Source: a virus | IMG/VR virus record: IMGVR_UViG_3300024262_000015 | Location: 62,001-126,000 of that record | Length of the DNA: 64,000 nt | Direction: 5' to 3' (one strand) | Part shown: piece by piece, positions 16,101 to 22,906 of the stretch | How positions within the stretch are numbered: position 1 is the stretch's first letter | Layout: each line of letters opens with the position of its first letter | Position numbers and translations under genes: made by a program | The notes under the pieces: generated by a model | What the model was told of the DNA's origin: nothing | The model's input: only the letters and a program-made list of their open reading frames with translations | Databases searched by the model: none

Positions 16101-16901
16101 AAAGACAAAAGAGGAAACTCTATAATGTATGGTTTTACTTCATTAAGTCATCAGGACTTTTATCCCTTAAGAGAAATGTTTTATAAAGATAAAATAAAAG
16201 TTGTTAAAAAAGATATTCAAGCTTATTTAACTCCTTTTGCTTTAGCTATTTGGTTTATGGACGACGGTACGGTTTTGAGAAGTGATTGTAGGTTATCTAC
16301 CGACAGTTTTACTTATCAAGAAAACCAACTTTTATCTCAAATGTTAAAAGAAAATTTTGGGTTTAATGTTAAGGTTAGAAAATATATTAGAAATAATAAA
16401 CGTTTTAACTTCCTTTCTTTTACCCAACCTGACCGTCCTAAGCTTAGAGATCTCATAAAGCCTTTTTTGGTAGAATGTATGAGCTATAAGCTTCCTTAGC
16501 CTCCTCAACGACTATATGCCAAACATCTCGTTAAAGAGATGATGATATAGTCTGACCTTTACTGAAAAGTAAAGAGCCAAGCAGAAATGACTTGGCAGGG
16601 ATTTATCCCTTAACAAAAGTGTACGCAACGTGAAATTCTTCAGACTGGGCTTTATGCTCATCTCTGGGGTGCTGATATCATTGTTTCCAAGGTTGTTCCT
16701 CCGGGTACTGTCTTTGGTTGTGCTGACCCTGAGTTCGTAGGGGTTATGCCGATTCGTCAGGACATTGAAGTAATGCCTGCCGATGAGCCGAAACAACTCA
16801 AGCTAGGTTGGATCGTTTCTGAAGAAATTGGTATCGCAATCGTCAACCCGCGTGGTTGTTCCAAGGGTCTAAAGAGCTTGGTTATTAACCCCGCTCCCTA
16901 A
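13169..16901 (+). CDS. Major capsid protein, four exons split by three group I introns
   Basis: Exons are 13169-13391, 14023-14079, 15116-15575 and 16622-16901 (1020 nt, 339 aa). ATG 13169 follows AGGAG at 13156-13160. The joined protein reads QVMANP, RRNLDYQGVFRR, VVDPLPQGAIPRYDRD, DPVTQREILQTGLYAHLWGA and ends NPAP, the conserved core pattern of a family of tailed-phage major capsid proteins as I recognise it. Exon DNA is GC-rich with biased codons; the interruptions are AT-rich. Junctions 2 and 3 are fixed by P1 and P10 pairing to the introns' guide sequences. Junction 1 is less certain: 13391 gives the best guide pairing, while 13394 or 13397 also keep frame and end in T. Bounded by terminators on both sides. 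Confidence 0.88.
13392..14022 (+). ncRNA. Group I intron 1 in major capsid gene
   Basis: About 631 nt between capsid exons 1 and 2. Core segments are visible: the internal guide UGGGAU (13418-13423) pairing with exon AUCCCA (13386-13391), the CAATCCGCAGGAAAG segment at 13549-13563, the CCTCAACGACTAATA segment at 13873-13887, and the partner AATGATAGAGTCTGG near 13939-13954 forming P7. It ends with G14022. P10 pairing of the exon 2 start UUCGC with GCAAA (13413-13417) is 4 of 5. An A-U pair instead of the usual U-G would sit at the 5' splice site. Contains a decayed reading frame. Confidence 0.85.
13528..13791 (+). pseudogene. Remnant of intron-encoded protein
   Basis: An 87-codon frame inside intron 1, beginning just before the intron core segment, as the intact endonuclease genes of introns 2 and 3 do. 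It contains helix-turn-helix-like sequence (IIQQYEAGLKPNKIVENTNY, then a second similar pair) but stops abruptly before any nuclease motif. The rest of the intron loop up to the next core segment is short and AT-rich. I read it as the truncated N-terminal part of a homing endonuclease that lost its catalytic domain. Confidence 0.55.
14080..15115 (+). ncRNA. Group I intron 2 in major capsid gene
   Basis: 1036 nt. The guide sequence GCGGAUC (14091-14097) pairs over seven bases with the 5' exon end GAUCCGU, with the expected U-G at the splice site. The preceding AGGCA pairs over five bases with the 3' exon start UGCCU (P10). Core segments: CAATCAGCAGGAAAAA at 14210-14225, CCTCAACGACTAGA near 14999-15012, and GATGATACAGTCTGACC near 15045-15060. 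The intron ends with G15115. These pairings define the splice sites with high certainty. Confidence 0.93.
14227..15045 (+). CDS. LAGLIDADG-type intron protein with degenerate catalytic motifs
   Basis: 272 aa inside intron 2, starting right after its core segment at ATG 14227 and ending inside the downstream core segments, so the gene and ribozyme share bases at the 3' end. An N-terminal helix-turn-helix (AYEISELLQIKQEVVINSL) precedes the endonuclease fold. Motif 1 reads IIGMVLGGG, where active enzymes have LGDG. Motif 2 reads VAFWAMDKSYM, where active enzymes have AIWFMDDG. The metal-binding acid of motif 1 is absent and motif 2 is altered, so cleavage activity is doubtful; it may persist as a splicing helper (maturase) or be decaying. 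Confidence 0.85.
   Translation: MKNPSLDKKLLRTLYVEKKKTAYEISELLQIKQEVVINSLKENNIDHSPKLRKYRLVRKAPLTREQKEAIIGMVLGGGRIVSHGSRKKTYHLETSNLEKDKDLILYKKGTLGNLCNLIREEEKKDKKFLKLITANHQELKWYSDLFYNNHKKVIKENLLYHVSPRSVAFWAMDKSYMRTEDNQFWMRFSTYEFSKEEHKLLQAMLKINFNIRSKVCEYKWKGKVCNYLSLNKRNTLLMAELTEPFYKEANRYIVHLDPQRLECQSSENKNSE
15576..16621 (+). ncRNA. Group I intron 3 in major capsid gene
   Basis: 1046 nt. The 5' exon end CUGU (15572-15575) pairs with GCAG (about 15603-15606), with U-G at the splice site; GUG just before it pairs with the 3' exon start UAC (P10). Core segments: ACAATCAGCAGGAAAG (15741-15756), CCTCAACGACTATATGCC (16503-16520) and GATGATATAGTCTGACC (16541-16557), the last two forming a perfect P7. 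It ends with G16621. The 3' part is nearly identical to intron 2. Confidence 0.92.
15732..16499 (+). CDS. LAGLIDADG homing endonuclease, intron-encoded
   Basis: 255 aa from ATG 15732, overlapping the ribozyme core at its 5' end and stopping just before the next core segment. N-terminal helix-turn-helix (SRLEIAEIFNTNSSSISKIL), then both catalytic motifs intact: FIIGSTLGDASL and LTPFALAIWFMDDGTV. The ending FLSFTQPDRPKLRDLIKPFL is typical of the family. It should cut intronless capsid genes at the exon 3/4 junction and so spread the intron. In contrast to the intron 2 protein, nothing suggests decay. Confidence 0.92.
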   Translation: MKRTISRKVNENLPTSEVKKLFFEENKSRLEIAEIFNTNSSSISKILGRPPYPKNKIEEIKSLHISQLQKEFIIGSTLGDASLLKRINFKNCSFKVSHCEAQKEYLLWKADFLNPFVNSVARSKDKRGNSIMYGFTSLSHQDFYPLREMFYKDKIKVVKKDIQAYLTPFALAIWFMDDGTVLRSDCRLSTDSFTYQENQLLSQMLKENFGFNVKVRKYIRNNKRFNFLSFTQPDRPKLRDLIKPFLVECMSYKLP

Positions 16902-16926
16902 GATCAATAGGTAAGAACGAAAGATG

Positions 16927-16965
16927 AAAAGGCCTGGGTGTTCCCAGGCCTTTTCTTTTGTTTTC
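16927..16965 (+). terminator. Strong Rho-independent terminator after major capsid gene
   Basis: A perfect 12-bp stem, AAAAGGCCTGGG (16927-16938) with CCCAGGCCTTTT (16943-16954), a 4-base loop and a T-rich tail to 16965, 25 bases after the capsid stop codon. Confidence 0.95.
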
Positions 16966-16979
16966 TGCAAACACCCAGG

Positions 16980-17001
16980 TCAATATAAAGGTATAAAAAG
17001 G
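16980..17001 (+). promoter_or_regulatory. Candidate promoter TCAATATAAAG
   Basis: Exact second copy of the element at 12305-12315, directly after the capsid terminator; followed by TATAAAAAGGAA, which also supplies the ribosome site of the 17004 gene. Because the terminator isolates this unit, a promoter is needed near here. Confidence 0.45.
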
Positions 17002-17003
17002 AA

Positions 17004-17774
17004 ATGGGAATTAAATTATCCTTGCCTGAAAAAGCCAAGCTGGCAAAATTAGCCGCTTCCGATTTTAAACAGTATGTTGATTGGGGACGAAAAGACTGTC
17101 CTTCACAACAAAGCTATGAACTCTCTTGCTCTCCTAATCCAGATTTTTCTGATTTAAGAATCGAGGCTTTTAATAAATTAGCTACCCCACAAACGCCCAT
17201 TACCAAACTAGCTTTTGATACTCGTCGTATTGACCCTAAAGCTCGTAACCCTAGAGGTAACCTACAAAATTGGAAACGCAGTGCACCGTTTGTTACCAAT
17301 GATGATAAGGAAAAACTAGGCAAGTTTGGAAAAGTCTTTATAGCTACCAAAGAGTTAAAGACAGAGCTTGAAGGACAACAGGGGTGGTTTGATAGCTTTG
17401 CGCGGCTTCTTTACGATACATTACATAGAACTTTACGTAAAAAACAAGGAACAGTAGAGATTTCTCAACCTCAATTTTCTTATCTTGAACAGCTTCTTTT
17501 TAATAGATATCGAATAAGCATGGAAGATGTGGAAAGTTTATCTAATTCCGAACTTCAAAAACGCATTCTATCTAAAGATGAAGAACTTTTGGAACAAGCT
17601 CAGAGCCTTAGAAAGGATGGCAAAATCCCTTCTGATTTGCAAACTTTCTCTAAGGAGATTAAAGAGGAATCTGCGTCAGCAAAAGAAATCGTAAACAACC
17701 TTTTTAAGAAAATAACCTCAGGAAATGGAACGAGAACAATAACAATAACCATTTCCAATCAAGAGGTTAAATAA
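17004..17774 (+). CDS. Hypothetical helical protein
   Basis: 256 aa from ATG 17004 with AAAGGAA upstream. Basic N-terminal half containing DPKARNPRGNLQNWKRS; mostly helical and Glu/Lys-rich C-terminal half with probable coiled coil (about residues 170-235). It is the first gene after the capsid terminator and is followed after one base by a structural gene. Its position suggests a role in head completion or neck assembly, but no family is recognised. Confidence 0.75.
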   Translation: MGIKLSLPEKAKLAKLAASDFKQYVDWGRKDCPSQQSYELSCSPNPDFSDLRIEAFNKLATPQTPITKLAFDTRRIDPKARNPRGNLQNWKRSAPFVTNDDKEKLGKFGKVFIATKELKTELEGQQGWFDSFARLLYDTLHRTLRKKQGTVEISQPQFSYLEQLLFNRYRISMEDVESLSNSELQKRILSKDEELLEQAQSLRKDGKIPSDLQTFSKEIKEESASAKEIVNNLFKKITSGNGTRTITITISNQEVK

Positions 17775-17775
17775 A

Positions 17776-18387
17776 ATGAGTGTTGGGTTTATTATATCTC
17801 GCGAGCCAGCGATTCTCTTTCCCGTTTGCCCAACTGTATTTATTGTTAGAAATATATCTAGGAAAACCTTATCTATTTTTACCTATCCTGTAAGCATTCA
17901 GCAAACCAGAGATCTAATGGCTATTCCATTTGTATCTGAAGCAGACATCAGAAACTCTCTTTTAAAAGGAGAGCTTTTTGTAAAGGCTAAAGCGGGAGAA
18001 ATAATTGTAGTCAACAGCAACATTGATCTTCTTCAGTTTGATGATTGTCAAAGAGATTTTCTTGAAAGCATTGGAATCACTAAAGGCATTTCAGTTACTG
18101 ACGGAGATCTTCCTTTTGCTTTTAAACAAAACATAAATTTAATTGGACCAACTGATGGGGTCAATAGAACTTTTTTTACTCCTGATGTATTTATCAATGG
18201 TCCTGAGCCTGTAGACAACTCCTTTAAATTACAGCTTGACCATAATGGGCGGCACTTAATTGAAGGCATTGATTACGTTGTAGGAGAGTCTGGAGGTCCC
18301 GGAACAGGTTTTGATACTGTAAATCTAATTTCTTTGACTCCGACTAGCACCAGTAAATTAACTTGCAATTATACCATCCGAATCTAA
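17776..18387 (+). CDS. Virion structural protein, neck or tail type
   Basis: 203 aa from ATG 17776, one base after the previous stop. The C-terminal half is beta-rich with RTFFTPDVFINGPEP, LDHNGRHLIEGIDYVV and a GPGTGFDTV turn. This pattern of FFTP, NGR-L, DY-V, G-GF/YDT is common in phage tail and neck proteins that display small beta-sandwich domains. The N-terminal half contains SEADIRNSLLKGELFV, possibly a docking helix. Assignment to the neck or tail is from pattern and context. Confidence 0.75.
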   Translation: MSVGFIISREPAILFPVCPTVFIVRNISRKTLSIFTYPVSIQQTRDLMAIPFVSEADIRNSLLKGELFVKAKAGEIIVVNSNIDLLQFDDCQRDFLESIGITKGISVTDGDLPFAFKQNINLIGPTDGVNRTFFTPDVFINGPEPVDNSFKLQLDHNGRHLIEGIDYVVGESGGPGTGFDTVNLISLTPTSTSKLTCNYTIRI

Positions 18388-18526
18388 TTAAACGTAAAAT
18401 TAAATACAAATCTTAGAATAAATACATATACAGTGAGACCGATAGTTTACTCAAAGGCCGGCCGAACCATTCAATAAAGCGCCGGATGACGTAAGTCAAT
18501 CCACCCTCACAAATTTAAAGGAAAAA

Positions 18527-20026
18527 ATGGGTTTTTCACGTACTAATGCGCTTAATCAAGCGCTCGATGTAGCCGGCTCTTTTACAGTTAATTCGGCTAA
18601 AGTTCTTACCGACGAATCTGCAGGCTTAGGCCAATCGCAGCAAACCGGAGTTGATGGTTACCTAACTGGTTCCTCACCGACTATTACTCTAACTGCAGCT
18701 TCTGCTACATTCACTGCAGCCAGTGTTGGTAACTTTGTTACTATTACTGGCTCAGGAACGGGTGCAAATAACAGCACTCACTTAATCGTAGCGTTTAGCA
18801 GCCCTACTGTTGTCGATCTTAGTATCGTTGGCGGCGCGGCTGATGCTTTACCGCTACCTTGGACCGAACGCGCTCCATATAACATTGAAGATGACCTCAA
18901 CTTTGAACGTACTGACCGTGCCGCAATTAAGGGTGTTGCCTATGATACGGCTGTAACTCCCTACAGCCGTCCTTCTACCTCTACCACTCTTACGCCGATG
19001 AACCTTGAGCAAATCTCGGGCAAAACCCTTGATGCTAAAGCACTAATCGTTAACCGTACGGAAGAAAACGCTCCAGTTGAAGATGGTTATACCGTACTTG
19101 TTCTTTCTGGTGCCTTCCAATATGCCGATGCTGTAGATCAAACTGGTTATCCGATTAATGATGGATTTGATGCGGGCAACCTTTCGGCTACCTATTGTGA
19201 AATCATCGACCCAAGTACCGAAGCTGGGGTAGTTATTCCGGATGGTTATGCAAATGCTGGTCAACGAATTTATGGTATCGCTCAACAGGGGTCTCAAACT
19301 GAAGGCTTAGGCATTGAAATTGCTTTTTATCGAGTTGCTCTTGGCGACCCGATTACTACGGCAAATCCCTACACTTGGAATGCTGGTCCAGAAATGCCTA
19401 CACAGCTTGACCTTTTCCTCGGTTATCGTACCCAAATGGATGACATGGGGGAAGCAGACCTTCGTGTTACCATGGTTAATGGTCTTATCGGTGATTCTGG
19501 CGCACAGCTTGAGATTAATGATATTCGTCAAACCATTGGTACGGTTCAGGGCGATACGGATCTCGGCACCTATCTTACCAACCAAACGCCGTTTTATATC
19601 TTTGACGACCTAAGCCTTACGCCCACTGTTGTTGAAGCTCTAAACGTTCTTAACCTAGAGATTGGTAACCGAGATTATACAGGTGCTATTCTTACCGATG
19701 GTTATACAATCACCGCGTCTCTTCAACAGCTATCAGATGCTATTGCTGAGAATGCAGATGTTCTTCGTACGATTGAACGTTTGACTGTAAATGCTGCCGC
19801 TGGAGTAGCGCACACTGTTCCTGATTCTCTAACGTATGATATAGATGTCTCAAACAATGGTCGCGGCATGTGGCTTTACTGGCGAGGTGTTCTTAGAGAT
19901 CCGGGCCCTGTTGTTGATGGAAATGACTATGAGGAAACAAGCACATCTTCATTCACTCCTTATGCTACTATTAATAGTGGCGATCACATCAACTACTTTA
20001 TCATAACCGAGACTAACTCTCCGTAG
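18527..20026 (+). CDS. Virion structural protein (499 aa)
   Basis: Starts at ATG 18527 with AAAGGA upstream after a 139-base leader that contains the palindrome GGCCGGCC. Thr/Ala/Gly/Asp-rich and beta-rich, with a region of simple Thr/Ala sequence near residues 45-75, and four DGY turns. Helical segment near residues 370-420. Codon usage is close to that of the capsid and decoration genes, which suggests an abundant virion component. The specific role is not recognised; fibre, neck or head surface are all possible. Confidence 0.75.
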   Translation: MGFSRTNALNQALDVAGSFTVNSAKVLTDESAGLGQSQQTGVDGYLTGSSPTITLTAASATFTAASVGNFVTITGSGTGANNSTHLIVAFSSPTVVDLSIVGGAADALPLPWTERAPYNIEDDLNFERTDRAAIKGVAYDTAVTPYSRPSTSTTLTPMNLEQISGKTLDAKALIVNRTEENAPVEDGYTVLVLSGAFQYADAVDQTGYPINDGFDAGNLSATYCEIIDPSTEAGVVIPDGYANAGQRIYGIAQQGSQTEGLGIEIAFYRVALGDPITTANPYTWNAGPEMPTQLDLFLGYRTQMDDMGEADLRVTMVNGLIGDSGAQLEINDIRQTIGTVQGDTDLGTYLTNQTPFYIFDDLSLTPTVVEALNVLNLEIGNRDYTGAILTDGYTITASLQQLSDAIAENADVLRTIERLTVNAAAGVAHTVPDSLTYDIDVSNNGRGMWLYWRGVLRDPGPVVDGNDYEETSTSSFTPYATINSGDHINYFIITETNSP

Positions 20027-20036
20027 GTCTAAATTG

Positions 20037-20049
20037 ATATATATTAGCT
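20037..20049 (+). promoter_or_regulatory. Candidate short-leader late promoter element
   Basis: ATATATATTAG ends two bases before ATG 20050. No Shine-Dalgarno sequence is present. One of a series of similar elements before start codons in this window. Confidence 0.35.
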
Positions 20050-20361
20050 ATGTTAAAGGCTGATATAATTCAAAGACAAGTAACTGCTCCACCTGGAGGC
20101 CATTGTGATTCTGGCCATCGGGTGGAGTTTTTATTTAAAGGCCGTAAAGAAGAGCCGGGCGAGGTAAGATTTTATCACGTAAGTGGAAAAGGTATTAATA
20201 ATCCTGGAATATATTGTGAGCCTTGTGTTATTTTAATGAATGCTATGGCTGCGGAAAAAAGAAAAGGTACAATTCCTACATCTAAAGGAAATTTTCTTAA
20301 AGTTCCGGATATAAAAAATATTATAGAAGATCGGGTTAAGAAAGGAAAGAAGAATAAATGA
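20050..20361 (+). CDS. Small putative zinc-binding protein
   Basis: 103 aa from ATG 20050. A probable metal site is formed by GGHCDSGH near residue 17-24 and YCEPC near 55-59, separated by a beta segment; the tail is strongly basic (KKGKKNK). The stop overlaps the start of the next gene (ATGA), indicating coupling. No SD; an AT-rich element abuts the start. Family not recognised. Confidence 0.7.
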   Translation: MLKADIIQRQVTAPPGGHCDSGHRVEFLFKGRKEEPGEVRFYHVSGKGINNPGIYCEPCVILMNAMAAEKRKGTIPTSKGNFLKVPDIKNIIEDRVKKGKKNK

Positions 20362-20828
20362 GCGACCAAAAAGAAACAGCTTCTGCTTACAAAGAATCTT
20401 TACGAGGACTAAGAGCTATTGTTCAAGAAGCTTTAATAAATAATGTTATTGACGAAGACAACAAACCTATCTATGAAGCAACTTTAATTCAGCTTCTTAA
20501 TGAAACCGAAAAAAGGCGTCAGAAGCTAATATCCATTGCTGAAGATCATAAACGACGAGCCCTTCAAGCAGACTCTCAAGCTGAAGGTTTTGCTACCATG
20601 GGAGCTATTTTAGAAAATGTTGTTAGAGGATTTGTATTCCAAGCCCAAAAAGTAGCAGCCGAAGATAAAGAACGAGAACAAGAAAACTTAGAAAAATCTG
20701 AGCGTATCCAACAAGCAGAACTACTTCATGAACCTAGCGTAGTAATTCCACCGAAGGACGAAGAAGAAGAGCAGCATACAGGTGAAGAAGAGAAGAAGTC
20801 TGCTCGTAGGAGTCGATCTAAAAGCTAG
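20358..20828 (+). CDS. Coiled-coil hypothetical protein
   Basis: 156 aa, overlapping the previous gene by 4 bases. Almost entirely helical: three long Glu/Lys/Gln-rich helices, then a low-complexity tail with EEEEQ and RRSRSKS. It could be a scaffold, chaperone or adaptor helix. No motif identifies it. It probably forms one transcript with the zinc-binding gene before it. Confidence 0.7.
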   Translation: MSDQKETASAYKESLRGLRAIVQEALINNVIDEDNKPIYEATLIQLLNETEKRRQKLISIAEDHKRRALQADSQAEGFATMGAILENVVRGFVFQAQKVAAEDKEREQENLEKSERIQQAELLHEPSVVIPPKDEEEEQHTGEEEKKSARRSRSKS

Positions 20829-20873
20829 CGATATTTATGCGTAACAGTAGGGCCAAACTTTACTGGGACACAT

Positions 20874-21572
20874 ATGGTTGAAATTGACAGGTTTGACTTA
20901 GCTGATGTAGGAGTATCCGATCAAGTTGAGCTTCAGTCTGATTATACAGGATTTTATAAATCTGTAACTTTAGCTGATACAACCTCAGGTACCGCCACTA
21001 TAGTTGTATCAACAGTCAGCGATAACCTTCTTCATGCAGATAATCCTGTGGAGTCAGGTGATACTGTAGTTATTGCGGGTAATGCAGCAGCCGGAACATA
21101 CACGATTGATGTCATGATAAGTGATACTCAATTTACTGTAGTAGAATCTCTGCCCGACTCTACTGGTGGTACTTCTAGTTTTAGATATCCTCCTGGGGCC
21201 CAAAAGGTTGGATTTTATGTTGCTCCATTAAGCTTTACATCTGATGCTCCTAATGTTCAAAAAGTTATGGAGGCCATGGACGGCTACAAGCTTGCTGAAG
21301 AGTCTTTATCTTTAGCCATTAATTATGTCCAAAACGGATTTGAGGAAATAACTTATTCGGGAACCAAAGCTACAAATATAACACTTTGGGAAACGGCATC
21401 AAAACTAATTAAAGTACGAGAATCTCAACTAACCTATGATGGAAATAATGTATCTCAAGTTATCGATATTCAATACGATGCACTTGGAATAGAAAAGTAC
21501 CGCTTAACTCAAACCTATGTCTATACTGGAAACATGATCACATCTTCTACCCAAACCCGCACTGATGTATAA
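20874..21572 (+). CDS. Virion structural protein (232 aa)
   Basis: Starts at ATG 20874. The first 110 residues are a Thr/Ser/Val-rich beta domain with the pattern SGDTVVIAGNAAAGTYTI and SDTQFTVVE, as seen in carbohydrate-binding or fibre-type sandwich domains. The C-terminal part has ITLWETASKLIKVRESQLTY and repeated QTYVYTGNMI, similar to the C-terminal beta strands of fibre proteins. No SD; AT-rich sequence precedes. Likely a fibre or tail surface protein. Confidence 0.7.
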   Translation: MVEIDRFDLADVGVSDQVELQSDYTGFYKSVTLADTTSGTATIVVSTVSDNLLHADNPVESGDTVVIAGNAAAGTYTIDVMISDTQFTVVESLPDSTGGTSSFRYPPGAQKVGFYVAPLSFTSDAPNVQKVMEAMDGYKLAEESLSLAINYVQNGFEEITYSGTKATNITLWETASKLIKVRESQLTYDGNNVSQVIDIQYDALGIEKYRLTQTYVYTGNMITSSTQTRTDV

Positions 21573-21618
21573 TAACGTTATATAATAAATAGCCCTGTTT
21601 AAGTTTTAAGGAAGAACC

Positions 21619-21933
21619 ATGCCCATAGTCGTACCCAAAAATACTGAAGGTTACAAGTACAACCAATTTGAATTACTTACTGTAGCTGATACGGTATTTC
21701 CTGAATTTGCACAATTTGGCATCAATATTCCTTTTCAAAGAGGACTGCTTTTGATCAATTATGGTCCTGGCATTGCCGAATATTCTTTTGATGGAATTTC
21801 TGTTCATGGGGATATGCGGCCCGGCACTCCTAGTGAGAAGTTAAACTTTTCAGTTGTAAGGGTTTTCAGCGGTATTTGGTTTCAATCAGCAGGCAGTCCA
21901 GAAATTCGGATAGAAGCATGGTCAGGAACGTAA
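21619..21933 (+). CDS. Small beta-rich virion protein
   Basis: 104 aa from ATG 21619 with AAGGAAG at good spacing. Beta-rich and low-charge, with LLLINYGPGIAEYSFDG and HGDMRPGTPSEKLNF, a pattern seen in small phage structural proteins that bind a larger tail or head component. It sits just before the lipase cassette. Specific role unknown. Confidence 0.7.
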   Translation: MPIVVPKNTEGYKYNQFELLTVADTVFPEFAQFGINIPFQRGLLLINYGPGIAEYSFDGISVHGDMRPGTPSEKLNFSVVRVFSGIWFQSAGSPEIRIEAWSGT

Positions 21934-21970
21934 CACAATTAATAGTTAGTAAAACTTGGAAAGATGTTAA

Positions 21971-22906
21971 GTGAGAGCATTGATCCTCTCAGGTGGAGCC
22001 GGTAGAGGTTCGTTTCAAGTCGGAGTATTAAGAGGGTTACTAAAAAAAAATAAAGATTTAGATTATGACATATATGTTGGAAGCAGTGTCGGAGCTTTCA
22101 ATGCTGGGATTTTAGCTGGTGGACCTTTAAAAGAAACCGTACCAATTTTAGAAGATATTTGGCTTAAGAAAATCACTGGCAGACATTCTATTTGGCACCA
22201 CCTTTTAGCTAAAAGATTATTAATATTTGTAGCTATATTTGCTGGATTTATAAACCTAGCTTTTTTTTCTTTCCTAGCAGACAACCCTAAATGGTTAACT
22301 ACACTTCTTGCTTTAATTGCTTGGATTTGTATTTATTTGCCCTATAGGATGGTTAAACAAACACGCTCTGTTTATACAGCCACACCCTTAAAGCGAGAAC
22401 TTAGCAAGTACATTTTACAAGAACGAATTTTGCATGGTGGAAAGTCTTTAGTGGTAGCAGCTACTTGTCTTAGGACGGGAGAGCTTTTTTACTTTACGGA
22501 AAGCGATGTAGATCTAATTGAAGGAATTCATGCCTCGATGGCTTTTCCGGTTTTCTTTCCTCCAGTTTTTGTAAGAAACGAATGGTGTACTGATGGAGGA
22601 TTAAAAACTTATGCAGATATAAGTTCGGCTATAGATTTGGGAGCTACCGAAGTGGATGTAATTCTTACTGTTCCATTAGAAGAGTATAAAGATTTTAAGC
22701 CTACTATTTTTTCTCAAGTTATTCAGGTTATAGACGTTGTAACCATGGGAATTATCCAAAACGATATAAAGAAACACCGCTTCTCCGATGTTAAAATTAA
22801 TATTTACATGCCACCTAAAGGATTTTCTCATAAAAACCCTTTAAAGTTTGAACCAGCCTCTCTTAAAAAATCTTATAATGTTGGAGTTAAAGTAGGAGAA
22901 AAATGA
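21971..22906 (+). CDS. Patatin-like phospholipase with membrane hairpin
   Basis: 311 aa from GTG 21971. Patatin signatures are complete: the oxyanion loop GGAGRG (residues 8-13), the nucleophile elbow GSSVG with Ser39, SMAFPVFFPP near 189-198, and the catalytic Asp208 in DGG. Patatins hydrolyse acyl esters of membrane lipids. Unusually, two hydrophobic segments (about 83-103 and 108-125) lie between elbow and Asp and could anchor the enzyme in the membrane as a hairpin. The stop overlaps the start of the desulfurase-like gene (ATGA). It could act in lysis, in envelope passage or as an effector; the sequence does not decide. Confidence 0.88.
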   Translation: MRALILSGGAGRGSFQVGVLRGLLKKNKDLDYDIYVGSSVGAFNAGILAGGPLKETVPILEDIWLKKITGRHSIWHHLLAKRLLIFVAIFAGFINLAFFSFLADNPKWLTTLLALIAWICIYLPYRMVKQTRSVYTATPLKRELSKYILQERILHGGKSLVVAATCLRTGELFYFTESDVDLIEGIHASMAFPVFFPPVFVRNEWCTDGGLKTYADISSAIDLGATEVDVILTVPLEEYKDFKPTIFSQVIQVIDVVTMGIIQNDIKKHRFSDVKINIYMPPKGFSHKNPLKFEPASLKKSYNVGVKVGEK

